Shown here: positions 13,531 through 22,373 of the stretch, in pieces
Position numbering within the stretch: position 1 is the first letter of the stretch
Layout of the letters: every line of letters starts with the position of its first letter
Origin: SM23-78 sp041479965
GTDB taxonomy: Archaea; Nanobdellota; Nanobdellia; Woesearchaeales; SM23-78
NCBI GenBank assembly: GCA_041479965.1
Contig: JBGOZE010000008.1
Location: 1 to 26,753 of the forward strand
Length of the DNA stretch: 26,753 bases
Direction of reading: 5' to 3'
Position numbers and translations under genes: made by a program
Notes under the pieces: generated by a model
Database searches by the model: none
What the model was told of the DNA's origin: nothing
The model's input: the letters and a program-made list of their open reading frames with translations, nothing else

Positions 13531-14952
13531 TTAGAAGCCGCTGCCGCTGGAGTGGAATCCTCCGCCAAAGCCTCCTCCTGAGCTGTGGCTTCCGCCGCCA
13601 AAGCCAGAGCCGAATGATCCGCTGCTGTGATGGTCATCTGAGCTTGAGGAGCTGTATGAATATGAGTGGTCTTCTTCAAAGTCCTGCTTGTTCTTGATAG
13701 TGTCCCATACGCTGTCAATTGAGTTTCTTCCAAGTATGTAGCCTATGATGAGAGCATCAATATCAAATCCGCTTGGAAATTGTGACCTGCTGGATTCATA
13801 GTCATTTGACCTGTACTTGCGCTCCATGTCACTCAGTGCGCTCAGCTTTTCCTGCAGTGCATCTCTTTCCTTTTTCAAGCCCTTGGATTTGTCCTTAAAT
13901 CCTCTGACATCACCATCAATCTCCTCTAACCTGGCGACTAGCTGGTCGTCTTCGCTTCCAGGAGTGCTTTTCGCTTTTTGCTTAAGGTCAGAGATGTCAT
14001 CACCTTTTAGGAAAGCTTTAAGCTTCTGTATTGCTTCCTGGTGGTAGCTGTCCTTAGTGCTGTCTGATTCTTTTCTTTCAGATGAATAATTCTTGTATTC
14101 CTCGTTGATTTTGGCAATCAGGCCTATGAGATCGTCCCTTTTCTTGAGGAGCGCTGTTCCTTCCTCAATCACAGTGGTAAGGCCGTAGTTGTCAGCGACT
14201 TCCTTCTCCTTCTTCCTTATCTTGCTCACCAGGTCTTCAAATGCTTCCTGCCTATTCTTGATCTCAATCTCCATGAGTTCTGGCATGGTTTTTAAGAAAT
14301 CATAGTTCCTCTTTGAAACAGCATAGTCAACTTTCTTGGAAACCCAAGAATCAAGATTTTTTATCAACCCCTTCTTGTGATATTCTTCTGTCCCGAATTT
14401 TCTATTCAGCAAGTAGCTGAAGAACTTATTAGCATCATAAGCAGGGAGCTTCTCCTCAGCCTCTTCTTTGAATGACTTGAGCCTCTCATTGTTCTTTGAC
14501 AGCCTTTCCTTGGTCTGGTCTGCCTGTGAAACAAGCCCAGTGTATCTTGAGTCAGCGCTCAGCTCTGCGCCTACGTCCTTGCTCAACTTCTGCCTCTCAG
14601 TCACTTTCTGGTTGAGCTGCTCTGTGATATTCTCCAATTTGTCATCAGCAGTCTGCTTTTTATCCAGCGCAGAAGCCATGAAGCTTTCAAGCTCTTTTCT
14701 CCTGTCCTGCTTTCTCTGGAAGATCCTTTGGACGTCGCTCTGCACTTCTCTCAAGGTCTGCTTTACTGATTGTGATGTAAGCTCAGGAAGATAAGCCTCT
14801 GCAAGGCTCACATACGCGGTTTCTCTCTCGCCAGTCAGAGAATCTATTTTCTTCTCACAACCCTCAATCTGTGAGCTAGTCTTGCTCTCATTTCCTTCAA
14901 GAGTTCTTATCTGCTCCTGGATTTTCTTGTAAACCGTGCTTCCGCTTACCAT
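13531..14952 (-). CDS. Large coiled-coil protein with Gly/Ser/His-rich tail
   Basis: 473 aa from ATG 14952, favoured because GGAG lies about 9 bases upstream; an ATG at 14982 would overlap the upstream gene by 19 bases. Residues 1-390 are mostly long amphipathic, charged helices (coiled coil) around a more globular middle (YDANKFFSYLLNRKFGTEEY). A short hydrophobic stretch, IDALIIGYILGRN, near 398-410 precedes a low-complexity tail (about 430-473) of Ser, Gly, Phe and His (FGGGSHSSGGGFGGGFHSS). No catalytic motif is seen. It follows the other coiled-coil gene with an 11-base gap. I see no function beyond scaffold or membrane-surface role as inference. Confidence 0.82.
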   Translation of the reverse strand: MVSGSTVYKKIQEQIRTLEGNESKTSSQIEGCEKKIDSLTGERETAYVSLAEAYLPELTSQSVKQTLREVQSDVQRIFQRKQDRRKELESFMASALDKKQTADDKLENITEQLNQKVTERQKLSKDVGAELSADSRYTGLVSQADQTKERLSKNNERLKSFKEEAEEKLPAYDANKFFSYLLNRKFGTEEYHKKGLIKNLDSWVSKKVDYAVSKRNYDFLKTMPELMEIEIKNRQEAFEDLVSKIRKKEKEVADNYGLTTVIEEGTALLKKRDDLIGLIAKINEEYKNYSSERKESDSTKDSYHQEAIQKLKAFLKGDDISDLKQKAKSTPGSEDDQLVARLEEIDGDVRGFKDKSKGLKKERDALQEKLSALSDMERKYRSNDYESSRSQFPSGFDIDALIIGYILGRNSIDSVWDTIKNKQDFEEDHSYSYSSSSSDDHHSSGSFGSGFGGGSHSSGGGFGGGFHSSGSGF

Positions 14953-14963
14953 TTTTTTTTCTC

Positions 14964-16442
14964 CTAAGGCTCTGGCACCCATTCAGTTATCTGTCCTGCT
15001 CTCTTTCCAATGCCAGGCATGATTATCTGGAGGGTCAAGTAACCTTTTTTCTTCTCCCCAACAATATTATTCTGGATATTACCATCATCAAGCTTGTCTT
15101 CTTTCACTCTTTCATATATCTGTTCAGGGACTCGCTCTCCCCACATGCGGACGGTCTCTGTCCTGCTGCTCTCCTCATTGGTTATCCTCTGCTCAAGCAC
15201 ATTGCCATTCTTATCAACAGCCTCAACAATGAGATAATACCCTGAGGAACGCTTTCCATTCTCATCAGTGTAATACCTGTCAATCCCGCTCTTCACTTCA
15301 TCGCGAGTCACAATCCTCAAAACAAATTCCTGCTTCAGGATAGAATCAATGCCTTCAAGCTGTGCTACTGCTTGCTTGAGTTGAGGGATGTTAATGCTGT
15401 GAACATAGGTTCTTGCTTCTTCGTACAACTTATTGGCCTCATCAACTGCTGCCGGCTCTTTTGCTATGCCTCTTATCGATTGATAGACTTTGTCTGCTTG
15501 GTCTGGCAGCACTGAGAATTCGCGCACATTGTCTTTGAGCTCATTGAGCTCTTCCCTGTAGCTCTGGCCTTCCTTGAGCTGCCTGTTGGCAAGGCTTGCC
15601 ATGCCGCTCTTATAAGTTGCTTCTGCTCTTGAAAGCATTATTTCAGGAGGCTTCTCGCTCCTTATCCCTTCGATTAGTGAATCAAGGCTTTGCCTTGTTG
15701 AGATCATGTTGTCATGGAAATCCACGAGCTCCTTTCCTTTGCCCAATTCCTGCTCAGCGCCACTGATTATCCCGTTGATAGCTCCAAGCTGTGCCTGTGC
15801 CTCGCTGTAGTTTTCTCGTGTGATGTCATCCTTGGCAGTCCCGTCGTCGCAGAAAGTGTCAAAGAACTTCTGCGTCCCTCTCAAGGTCTTGCTTGAAGCA
15901 TTAATGTTCTGGTTAAGCTCGTACTGGAGGTCTTTGTCAATTGATTTTGAGGATAAGGTCTTGATCTCGCTTTCAAGGCTGTCTTTTTTCTGATATGCTT
16001 CTTCAACAGCACGCTCAACCCTGCCCTCTACAGCCCTGAGCTTAAGCTCTTTCACTCCATTGCTGATGCCTTTTGCTGCCCCAAAAACAACTGCTGCGCC
16101 CAGGAGCGGGTAGCCGACTGCCTTGGCGATTTTTACCCTTTCAATATACATGTTGGCCAGTGCAGAGCCGAATCCTTTTTGCGGTTCCTTGAAAGTGTAT
16201 AATCCTTGGAAGAAGTAGTCTATGGATTTCTCGATGAGCGCCTCGTTGACATTGTCGCCTCGCTCCTTGGCTGCTGCCATGAGCCTTTGCTTGATGTCAG
16301 CCCTGGTCTTGTCCATGTTGAGCTGCTTCTGCACTTCTGTGTTAGCATCGTCCAGGATTGAGTAGATATCATCTATCCTGAGAAGGTCTTGAAAATCTAT
16401 TTCTTCACCTTTTGGAACGCGAGTAATCCTTTTTGCACTCAT
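14964..16442 (-). CDS. Coiled-coil protein with one membrane segment and possible DUF6384-like C-terminus
   Basis: 492 aa from ATG 16442 (MSAKRITRVPKGEE). The frame extends 59 codons further, but TATA-like tgtttaaaagc (about 16467-16476) lies 30 bases upstream, so the shorter leaderless start is right. A hydrophobic segment (AVGYPLLGAAVVFGAAKGI, about 108-125) is followed by long charged helices, then a beta-rich C-terminal domain (about 365-492). That domain carries GYYLIVEAVDKNGNVLEQRIT, a TETVRMWGERVP motif and NNIVGEKKKGYLTLQI. I associate this C-terminal pattern, from memory, with the DUF6384 group; unverified. The next gene starts 11 bases after its stop. Confidence 0.82.
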   Translation of the reverse strand: MSAKRITRVPKGEEIDFQDLLRIDDIYSILDDANTEVQKQLNMDKTRADIKQRLMAAAKERGDNVNEALIEKSIDYFFQGLYTFKEPQKGFGSALANMYIERVKIAKAVGYPLLGAAVVFGAAKGISNGVKELKLRAVEGRVERAVEEAYQKKDSLESEIKTLSSKSIDKDLQYELNQNINASSKTLRGTQKFFDTFCDDGTAKDDITRENYSEAQAQLGAINGIISGAEQELGKGKELVDFHDNMISTRQSLDSLIEGIRSEKPPEIMLSRAEATYKSGMASLANRQLKEGQSYREELNELKDNVREFSVLPDQADKVYQSIRGIAKEPAAVDEANKLYEEARTYVHSINIPQLKQAVAQLEGIDSILKQEFVLRIVTRDEVKSGIDRYYTDENGKRSSGYYLIVEAVDKNGNVLEQRITNEESSRTETVRMWGERVPEQIYERVKEDKLDDGNIQNNIVGEKKKGYLTLQIIMPGIGKRAGQITEWVPEP

Positions 16443-16466
16443 TTTGGATTTATGAAATATAGTCTT

Positions 16467-16476
16467 GCTTTTAAAC
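16467..16476 (-). promoter_or_regulatory. TATA box of the 492-aa coiled-coil gene
   Basis: The minus strand reads gtttaaaagc, centred 30 bases before the ATG at 16442. This decides the shorter start. Confidence 0.5.
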
Positions 16477-16518
16477 ATTTCTATTTTAACACCACTATAA
16501 AGAGGTAACATAAGCGAA

Positions 16519-16530
16519 ATATTTAAATAC
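16519..16530 (+). promoter_or_regulatory. TATA box of the 382-aa helical gene
   Basis: aatatttaaata lies on the plus strand, with the start expected near 16550 and a leader of about 35 bases. It is back to back with the promoter at 16467. Confidence 0.5.
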
Positions 16531-16585
16531 GGTTCTGGCTTCCTATGAGCTAAATTATTAAAAAAATGATTTGCGAGGTAAGAAA

Positions 16586-17734
16586 ATGGCAAACATACAA
16601 AAATATCTTGACCAAGCACTAAAAGTTCTAGACAAGTACGGCATTATTCCCAAAGAGGGAGAATCAAAGCTGGTATCGCTTCTCACAGAAGTCGCGCCAA
16701 TAGACGAGCCAAAGGTGTTGGCCATAGCAAAGACAGTCAATTACATGCACTCTTTCAACGAGATGGTGCGAGAGAACGTAGAAGCAATCCACTTCTCAGA
16801 CAGGTACGACAAGATAACAGAGCTATTCGATTCAATCAGGGACGACTCAAAGAAGCTGATAAAGCAGCTTGACGACGGAAAAATAGACGGCAAAGAAAAA
16901 CTGGGAAACCTGTGGATGAAGCTTGTCAGAGGAACTCCGCACAAGAGGTTTGACAAGATAGCAGACCTCTATGACAGCGTCTCAAAAGACACCCATGTGC
17001 AACTTGAGAAGGAGCTGGCCATCATGGAAGGCTACCTTGATTTCAGGACAGCCATCAAGGAGTCAGAGATACTCTCTCATGAGGTAAAGAAGAAGCAGGT
17101 AGGCATAAGAGCTCAGGCAGAAGATGCTTTCAAGAAAGCCATAGTCGTAGTCCAGGATTACAAAGAAGCAGATGACGCGGAAAAGGCAAGGTTCGAGCTT
17201 GCAAGAGACGAAACCAAAAGAGCATTTGACACAGAGGACAGGAAATACCAGCTCATCAAGGACGTCGCAGAGAACCTCACCATAGGATACAACGTCGGAG
17301 AGACACTGGTGGCCAAGCTCAAGCAGACCCACGACATCAAAGACCAGGTTTACAGGAAGGCAATAACCTTCTTCACAACCAACGAGCACGTCTTCACGAC
17401 CATGGATGCTGTGTACGCATCGCAGCACGGCCTGCATGAACAGACCCAGACCATTGAAGCCATGAAACAAGGCGCCAACAAAGGACTGGAGGATATTGCA
17501 GAGCTGGGAGACAAGCTTGAGAAGGCAGCATTGAAAGCAGGCTACGGCTCAACCCTTAACCCTGCATCAGTGCAAAAGCTCGTTGACGCAGTAGTCAACT
17601 ACCAAGTCGAATCAGTTGCCCTAATCAAGCAGCTCAGGATAGAGAGCGACAAGAACGCAAAGGAGATTGCAGCCATTGTCGAGGACGGCAAGAAGAGATT
17701 CCAGGACGCAGTCTTCAAGTACGAGCAAAATTAA
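16586..17734 (+). CDS. All-helical protein, possibly TelA-like (toxic-anion-resistance)
   Basis: 382 aa from ATG 16586; GAGGT lies 7 bases before it, and an upstream in-frame TTG (16571) precedes that site. The product is almost entirely charged amphipathic helix, rich in Lys, Glu, Asp and Ala with few Pro or Cys, and has no membrane segment. The C-terminal part (VNYQVESVALIKQLRIESDK, then NAKEIAAIVEDGKKRF) resembles the end of TelA family proteins, but the match is by feel only. It is divergent from the two coiled-coil genes and shares a 143-base promoter region with them, suggesting a common response. TelA genes occur in Ter-type stress clusters. Confidence 0.78.
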   Translation: MANIQKYLDQALKVLDKYGIIPKEGESKLVSLLTEVAPIDEPKVLAIAKTVNYMHSFNEMVRENVEAIHFSDRYDKITELFDSIRDDSKKLIKQLDDGKIDGKEKLGNLWMKLVRGTPHKRFDKIADLYDSVSKDTHVQLEKELAIMEGYLDFRTAIKESEILSHEVKKKQVGIRAQAEDAFKKAIVVVQDYKEADDAEKARFELARDETKRAFDTEDRKYQLIKDVAENLTIGYNVGETLVAKLKQTHDIKDQVYRKAITFFTTNEHVFTTMDAVYASQHGLHEQTQTIEAMKQGANKGLEDIAELGDKLEKAALKAGYGSTLNPASVQKLVDAVVNYQVESVALIKQLRIESDKNAKEIAAIVEDGKKRFQDAVFKYEQN

Positions 17735-17835
17735 ATTTTTTCATATTATTTTAAATTTTTTAATTTTCTTTTTCTTTTATCTTTGTTTTGAAAGCCAAAG
17801 TCGAAAAAAGAAAAAATAGGAAAAAGAATAATAAT
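17735..17835. terminator. Bidirectional T-rich terminator region
   Basis: This lies between convergent genes. T-runs follow the plus gene (ttttttcatattattttaaa, then attttct and tttctttt). A-runs on the plus strand (aaaaaagaaaaaata) give T-runs for the minus FKBP gene. Archaeal termination is U-tract driven, so this fits both directions. Confidence 0.5.
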
Positions 17836-18372
17836 TTAAGCATTGATGCCAACAATCTTGATCTTGAAATTCAGGCATTTCCCTGCCAGCGGATGGTTTA
17901 GGTCAAGGGTGACTTCGTCCTTGCCTACTTCTGTGAGCCTTGTCGGCACCTGCATTCCATTGGGTAGACTAATTATGAGGACCATGCCTGGCTTGGGCTC
18001 CTGTTCAGGAGGCAATTGCGACCTAGGAACTTTTTTGACTAGCTGAGGATTGATGTCTCCATAGGCGTCGCATGGCTCTAGGTGGATGATCTTCTCCTCT
18101 CCTTGCTTCATGCCTATGATGCCTTTCTCAAATCCAGGGATTATCTGGCCTGCTCCTACTTCAAACTCGAGTGGCTGGCCGTGCTTCTCTGAACTGTCAA
18201 ACACAGTGCCGTCATCAAAGCTTCCTGTGTAGTGGACTTTTACCTTGTCTCCGGATTTTATCCCGGAATCATTCTTCTTGGGTGTCTCTGCTTTATTCTC
18301 TTTCTTGGCTGTCTTCAAAAAATTCTCATTTTTTGAATCAGCAAGCTTGCTTGCTGTTTTTTTTGCTGGCAT
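17836..18372 (-). CDS. FKBP-type peptidyl-prolyl isomerase
   Basis: 178 aa. The first 38 residues are a Lys/Ala-rich, probably disordered extension. The FKBP core follows (VKVHYTGSFDDGTVFDSSEK, then EFEVGAGQIIPGFEKGIIGM, then LEPCDAYGD). The VPRSQLPPEQEPKPGM and LTEVGKDEVTLDLNHPLAG segments are the insert-in-flap layout of archaeal and SlyD-type FKBPs. It speeds proline isomerisation and acts as a cytoplasmic folding helper. There is no signal peptide. GGAG lies 8 bases before the ATG at 18372. Confidence 0.95.
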   Translation of the reverse strand: MPAKKTASKLADSKNENFLKTAKKENKAETPKKNDSGIKSGDKVKVHYTGSFDDGTVFDSSEKHGQPLEFEVGAGQIIPGFEKGIIGMKQGEEKIIHLEPCDAYGDINPQLVKKVPRSQLPPEQEPKPGMVLIISLPNGMQVPTRLTEVGKDEVTLDLNHPLAGKCLNFKIKIVGINA

Positions 18373-18495
18373 ATTATCAACTCCGAGTTTTTTTTATCAT
18401 CATTTACCGCGAAAAACAAGTGAAGAACTTATTTTTTGACGATGATAATCCAGAAGTTTTGAGGAATTATTTAAGTGTTATGGTTTTTATGCCCC

Positions 18496-19188
18496 TCATC
18501 TGAGCTTGGCTCTCAGCGTTTCCATGCTTCTCGCTATAGCCTCTATTTGCTCAGGTTTTGCCCTTGACCTGTCGCGACCATGATACCAAAATAGCATAAG
18601 ACCTGTGACCTCGTCAGGGCTCTTGGCATAGGCGTCAAGAAGGTCATCTTTCTCCATCCCTTTGGAAGAGATGCTTTTATCAAGAGCATCTTTGAACTTT
18701 TGCAGATATCCGTCCTTAGGCAAGTCTTGGTGGCTTGGATGGCTTTCCATGTACTTATCAATCTGGGTGCTGTACAGGATGGTTATGTCGTCAAGGTTTA
18801 TAGGCCCTCTGATGGCGAGCCCTTCCCCAGTTGTTGACCTGTATATCCTGTCCTTGTAGTTCTCTGCCTTTATCTCCATCATCAATGGGTAGAATGTATG
18901 CGGGAACCTGTTGCTTTTCTCAAGCTCAAAGTCATACTCATGCTTATTGAGCCAGTAATCAGCATATGACAGGGCACCCAGATACTCTGGCGAGCAGAAG
19001 GTCAGCTTTCCTTGCTCATTCTCAGTTCCCCAGTAGGTTGGCTCGCTGTCCATCATGCTCTCAATCACTCTCCTTTCGAACATCTTTTGTGAGTTGCCCC
19101 TGTAGAGGCTACCTCTCTTCTGGCTGGAGTTATGCTTATCGCTATCCCAGATATCATCATAATCGACTTTTATGAGTTGATCAGCCAT
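18496..19188 (-). CDS. Unrecognised 230-aa protein, possibly ADP-ribosyltransferase-like
   Basis: 230 aa from ATG 19188. An earlier ATG (19222-19224) is excluded because the TATA box gttataaaag (about 19230-19240) is only a few bases away. It is soluble. Three spaced elements recall the R-S-E layout of an ADP-ribosyltransferase fold: SLYRG (R30), LTFCSPEYLGALSYADYW (S66 on a strand followed by an Ala/Tyr helix), and GEGLAIRGPINLDDITILYS (E122, then the terminal strands). The resemblance is suggestive only. It is divergent from the protease remnant at 19300 and only about 10 kb from the NAD operon, so a link to NAD is conceivable but unproven. Confidence 0.72.
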   Translation of the reverse strand: MADQLIKVDYDDIWDSDKHNSSQKRGSLYRGNSQKMFERRVIESMMDSEPTYWGTENEQGKLTFCSPEYLGALSYADYWLNKHEYDFELEKSNRFPHTFYPLMMEIKAENYKDRIYRSTTGEGLAIRGPINLDDITILYSTQIDKYMESHPSHQDLPKDGYLQKFKDALDKSISSKGMEKDDLLDAYAKSPDEVTGLMLFWYHGRDRSRAKPEQIEAIARSMETLRAKLR

Positions 19189-19229
19189 TTTATGGACACA
19201 ATAGGCGCTTTCCCTTTTTAACATTTTCG

Positions 19230-19240
19230 CTTTTATAACT
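19230..19240 (-). promoter_or_regulatory. TATA box of the 230-aa gene
   Basis: The minus strand reads gttataaaagc. Initiation near 19209 leaves about 20 bases of leader before the ATG at 19188. Confidence 0.45.
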
Positions 19241-19266
19241 ACTTAGCAGGGGTGACTAAAAGGAAA

Positions 19267-19279
19267 GATTTTTAAAAAC
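19267..19279 (+). promoter_or_regulatory. TATA box of the serine-protease gene
   Basis: gatttttaaaaac lies on the plus strand about 25-28 bases before the ATG at 19300 and predicts a leaderless mRNA. Confidence 0.5.
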
Positions 19280-19299
19280 ATACGCAATCTCCTATCATC

Positions 19300-20063
19300 A
19301 TGAGCCCGATATTCAGTTCAAAATCCCAGAAGAGAAAAGAGCGACGTGCGCAAATCGCAACAGCTCTCGATGAATTCATAAATTCTATTTACTGGGGAGA
19401 AGACCTGAGGCCAGCAGAAGCCAGGAAAAATCTGGAGTACGGAATAATCGAGATAACCTGTGGCTCAAGCCATGCTGCTAACGGACTCTTGATAACAGAG
19501 GACGGCTACTTCATCACTCCCAAGCACTGCCTTTCTGAGGAGATGAAAGAGAAGAAGATTAGGCTCTTCACGACGGAAAAATCTACGATGTGACTCATCT
19601 CTGCGCAAGAAGCAAGAAGACTGACGTGGCACTGGCAAAAGCAGACCTGCCAGGACCTTCCAAAGCAATGAGATATAGGTTCTTTAACAACGACAAGATG
19701 GAGAAAGTAGCAACTGCCATGACAGCCAGGAGGCATGGTAAATTACAGGTAAACCACGGCTATGTTGACGAGGAGCATGTGCAGGGAAAGATCATTGAAT
19801 CATACAACCATTTCGGCTTGTCCATAGCATTAGGCTATGAGCTCAGCATCAAGGATTATTTTGTCCTGAATTACACCTCTTCAATCCCAGGAGACTCGGG
19901 AGGTATAGTGTCCTCGCCCAAAGGAGAGCTCATGGGCTTCCTGGTAATAGCAACCAATCCCTTAGTGCCTATCCCATACTCTCACGTCATAGGAATAAAA
20001 TTAAGGAGAGCTCTCAACCTGGTGTCTGTGTATTCTTGCGAAATGAAGAAGCGCGGGGAATGA
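19300..20063 (+). pseudogene. Trypsin-like serine protease split by a -1 frameshift
   Basis: Two reading frames join into one protease of about 250 aa. The first (19300-19593) carries LLITEDGYFITPKHC with catalytic His76. The second continues as HDGKIYDVTHLCARSKKTDVALAKAD, with the catalytic Asp in DVALAK, and ends with SIPGDSGGIVSSP, the Ser motif. The joint falls at a run of five A (19577-19581): one extra A would restore a continuous frame (TTEKIYDVTH). Either the gene is freshly broken, the assembly lost one base, or the run allows slippage. No signal peptide is seen, so the protease would be cytoplasmic. All three triad residues survive, arguing for recent damage or an error. The promoter is intact. 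Confidence 0.85.
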
Positions 20064-20119
20064 AATAGAAAAACAAAAAAATAAGATAAAGAAAAAATAA
20101 TAAATAATTTTCTCAGGTC
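20064..20119. terminator. A/T-rich terminator region between convergent genes
   Basis: The A-rich tract (aaaaacaaaaaaataag, then gaaaaaataataaataat) lies between the protease remnant and the EF-2 gene. It gives T-runs downstream of EF-2 on the minus strand. Confidence 0.4.
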
Positions 20120-22327
20120 TTAGCCAGATCCCTTGGCGACTTCTGCGTCTACGCTGATGCCTTTTCTTTGCCTGATTTGCTTCTTGACTTTCTCCTGCAA
20201 CTCCTCAGGCATCCTCTCGAATGTCTGGTCTACAAGCGAGGAGACTCCTCTTCCTGAGGTCGCGCTCCTTAGGTCGTTGCTCCAGCCAAGCAATTCTGCA
20301 ACTGGCAGTTTGGCCTTGACAGCCACTGCATTGCCTTCCTGGTTCATCTCGAGCAACTGGCCTCTCTTGTTGTGCACCAGCTTGGATATCTCGCTCATGA
20401 ACTCAAGAGGAGCTTCTATGAGCTGCACTTGCTTAGGCTCGAACATTATGGGCTTGGCAAGCATCATGGCGTCTCTTATTCCGTCCCTTACTGCAGGGTA
20501 GACCTGGGCTGGCCCTCTGTGGATTGCGTCCTCGTGAAGCTTCATGTCCATCAGCCTGACTTTGACCTTGATGCAATGCTCCCTCGCAAGAGGTCCTCCG
20601 TTCATGACGTCCTGGAACATGTCGACAACCATCTCTATGACTTCTCCAAGGTAGACTTGTCCTCTGGTGTTGTCCATGAGGATGTTGCCCTTGAAGATGG
20701 CCTTGACCTTGTCTGCTTCCTTGGTCTCCATGCCGTACTCGACGAGCTTGTTCCTGACTGTCAAGTCTTTCTTCTTCAGCCTGACTTCTGGGATTTCTCC
20801 TGCTTTGATGGCATTGTAGAGCTCATCAGTCAATGGCTCGACCACAAAGTAGAATTTGTTGTGCTTGTTAGGAGATTTTCCTTCAACTTCTGGTGATTTC
20901 GCAGTGATGGACTCCCTGTAAACGACGATTGGCGGCGAGGTAATGACCTTAAGCCCTTTCTCTGTTACGATCCTATTCTCTATAATTTCGAGATGCAATT
21001 CTCCCATCCCGCTCATCAGGTTCTCTCCTGTCTCCTCGTGGATCTCAATCTTGATGGAGGGGTCTTCCTTTGCCACTCTTCGCAAGACTTCGACAAGCTT
21101 GGGCAGGTCCTGGGTGTTGGCTACCTTTATGGACTTGGTTATTACTGGCTCGAAGATGTGCCTTAGCTCCTCGAAAGGCTGGTCAGGCTCTTCTGTAATG
21201 GTCTCGCCAGCATAGCCGTCTATTCCTCCGATTGCGAGCACATTTCCGCCTGGTACATTGTTAAAGGGCTCGTTCTTGATGCCTACGTACATGTACACGT
21301 TCTGGATTCTCTGCTCTTTCTTCTGATTATTAAGATAGACTGTCATGCCTTCTTTCATGGTGCCGCTGAAAAGCCTTCCTGCGCTTATCTCCCTATTAGT
21401 CTTAGGGTCGATAAGAACTCTTGTTATGCAGAAAGCCAGCTTGCCATTAGGGTCGCATGTCAGCATGCCCTTACCTAATGCAGACTCAGGCTCTCCGTGC
21501 CATATCTTAGGAATCCTGTAAGGCTGAGCCTCCTTGGGATTAGGTAGGTACTTGACTACCATGTCCATGATTACCTCGTAAAGAGGGGCTTTTCCCCAGA
21601 AGAACTGCTTCCTCTCTTCAGGATCTTCTATCTTGTAGCCCTCTAGCACTTCCTTGAAAGTGATGTTCTTCTTCTGCATGTAAGGGATGGATAATGCCCA
21701 GTTGTCCCTGGCGCTGCCAAAGGTCACGCTGCCATCAGCAGCATTGACTTTCCATTTCTCCTTGTATTCCTTCTCTGCAATGTCTTCAATGAGCTGGTTG
21801 AAGGCAATGATTATCTTGGCAATCCTCTCTTGGATCTTCTCAGGCGGAAGCTGAAGCTCCTTGATGAGCCTGTCAACCTTGTTGATGAACAGCACTGGCT
21901 TGACCCTCTCTCTGAGAGCCTGCTTGAGGACTGTCTCTGTCTGGGGCATTATGCCCTCTGAGCCGCACACCAATACGATTGTTCCATCGATGGCTCTCAT
22001 GGCTCTTGTCACGTTCCCTCCGAAGTCGATGTGGCCTGGAGTGTCTATCAGGTTGATCAGGTATTCTTTTTCCTGGTAATCGTGAACCATTGAGACGTTG
22101 GCTGCGTCCACTGTGAGCAATCTTTCCTGCTCGTCTGAGTGCTGCCAAGTAGCCATTCCTTTGTCCAGGTCTCCTGCGAACTTCTCAGCCATCAAGCCTG
22201 AAGCTGCTAGCAGGTTGTCTGTGAAAGCTGTCTTTCCGTGGTGGATGTGCGCGCTGGTGCAGATGTTCCTGATCTGCAAAGGATTCCTCATGATCCTTTC
22301 TATCTTCTCACTCATCTTCTCTCCCAT
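20120..22327 (-). CDS. fusA: Translation elongation factor EF-2
   Basis: 735 aa, full archaeal length; it moves the ribosome along the mRNA. The G domain has AHIHHGKT (26-33), DTPGH (95-99) and FINKVD. Two changes stand out: His29 replaces the usual Asp of AHIDHGKT, and switch I reads ERLLT (68-72) where ERGIT is near-universal; the Mg-binding Thr72 is kept. The C-terminal domain keeps AIHRG, with the His (about 603) that is made into diphthamide. The ATG at 22327 has GGTGAT upstream; an alternative ATG lies five codons in. It is in the same direction as ndk with a 46-base gap, where many archaea have infB instead. Confidence 0.97.
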   Translation of the reverse strand: MGEKMSEKIERIMRNPLQIRNICTSAHIHHGKTAFTDNLLAASGLMAEKFAGDLDKGMATWQHSDEQERLLTVDAANVSMVHDYQEKEYLINLIDTPGHIDFGGNVTRAMRAIDGTIVLVCGSEGIMPQTETVLKQALRERVKPVLFINKVDRLIKELQLPPEKIQERIAKIIIAFNQLIEDIAEKEYKEKWKVNAADGSVTFGSARDNWALSIPYMQKKNITFKEVLEGYKIEDPEERKQFFWGKAPLYEVIMDMVVKYLPNPKEAQPYRIPKIWHGEPESALGKGMLTCDPNGKLAFCITRVLIDPKTNREISAGRLFSGTMKEGMTVYLNNQKKEQRIQNVYMYVGIKNEPFNNVPGGNVLAIGGIDGYAGETITEEPDQPFEELRHIFEPVITKSIKVANTQDLPKLVEVLRRVAKEDPSIKIEIHEETGENLMSGMGELHLEIIENRIVTEKGLKVITSPPIVVYRESITAKSPEVEGKSPNKHNKFYFVVEPLTDELYNAIKAGEIPEVRLKKKDLTVRNKLVEYGMETKEADKVKAIFKGNILMDNTRGQVYLGEVIEMVVDMFQDVMNGGPLAREHCIKVKVRLMDMKLHEDAIHRGPAQVYPAVRDGIRDAMMLAKPIMFEPKQVQLIEAPLEFMSEISKLVHNKRGQLLEMNQEGNAVAVKAKLPVAELLGWSNDLRSATSGRGVSSLVDQTFERMPEELQEKVKKQIRQRKGISVDAEVAKGSG

Positions 22328-22373
22328 GTTTTTATCACCTTTTGATTAGTAGTATTATTTTCTTCTTTCAAAA

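Noticed and set aside
20372..20896. Plus-strand 174-aa frame
   Set aside because: It lies antisense inside the EF-2 coding region, which is certain from its motifs.
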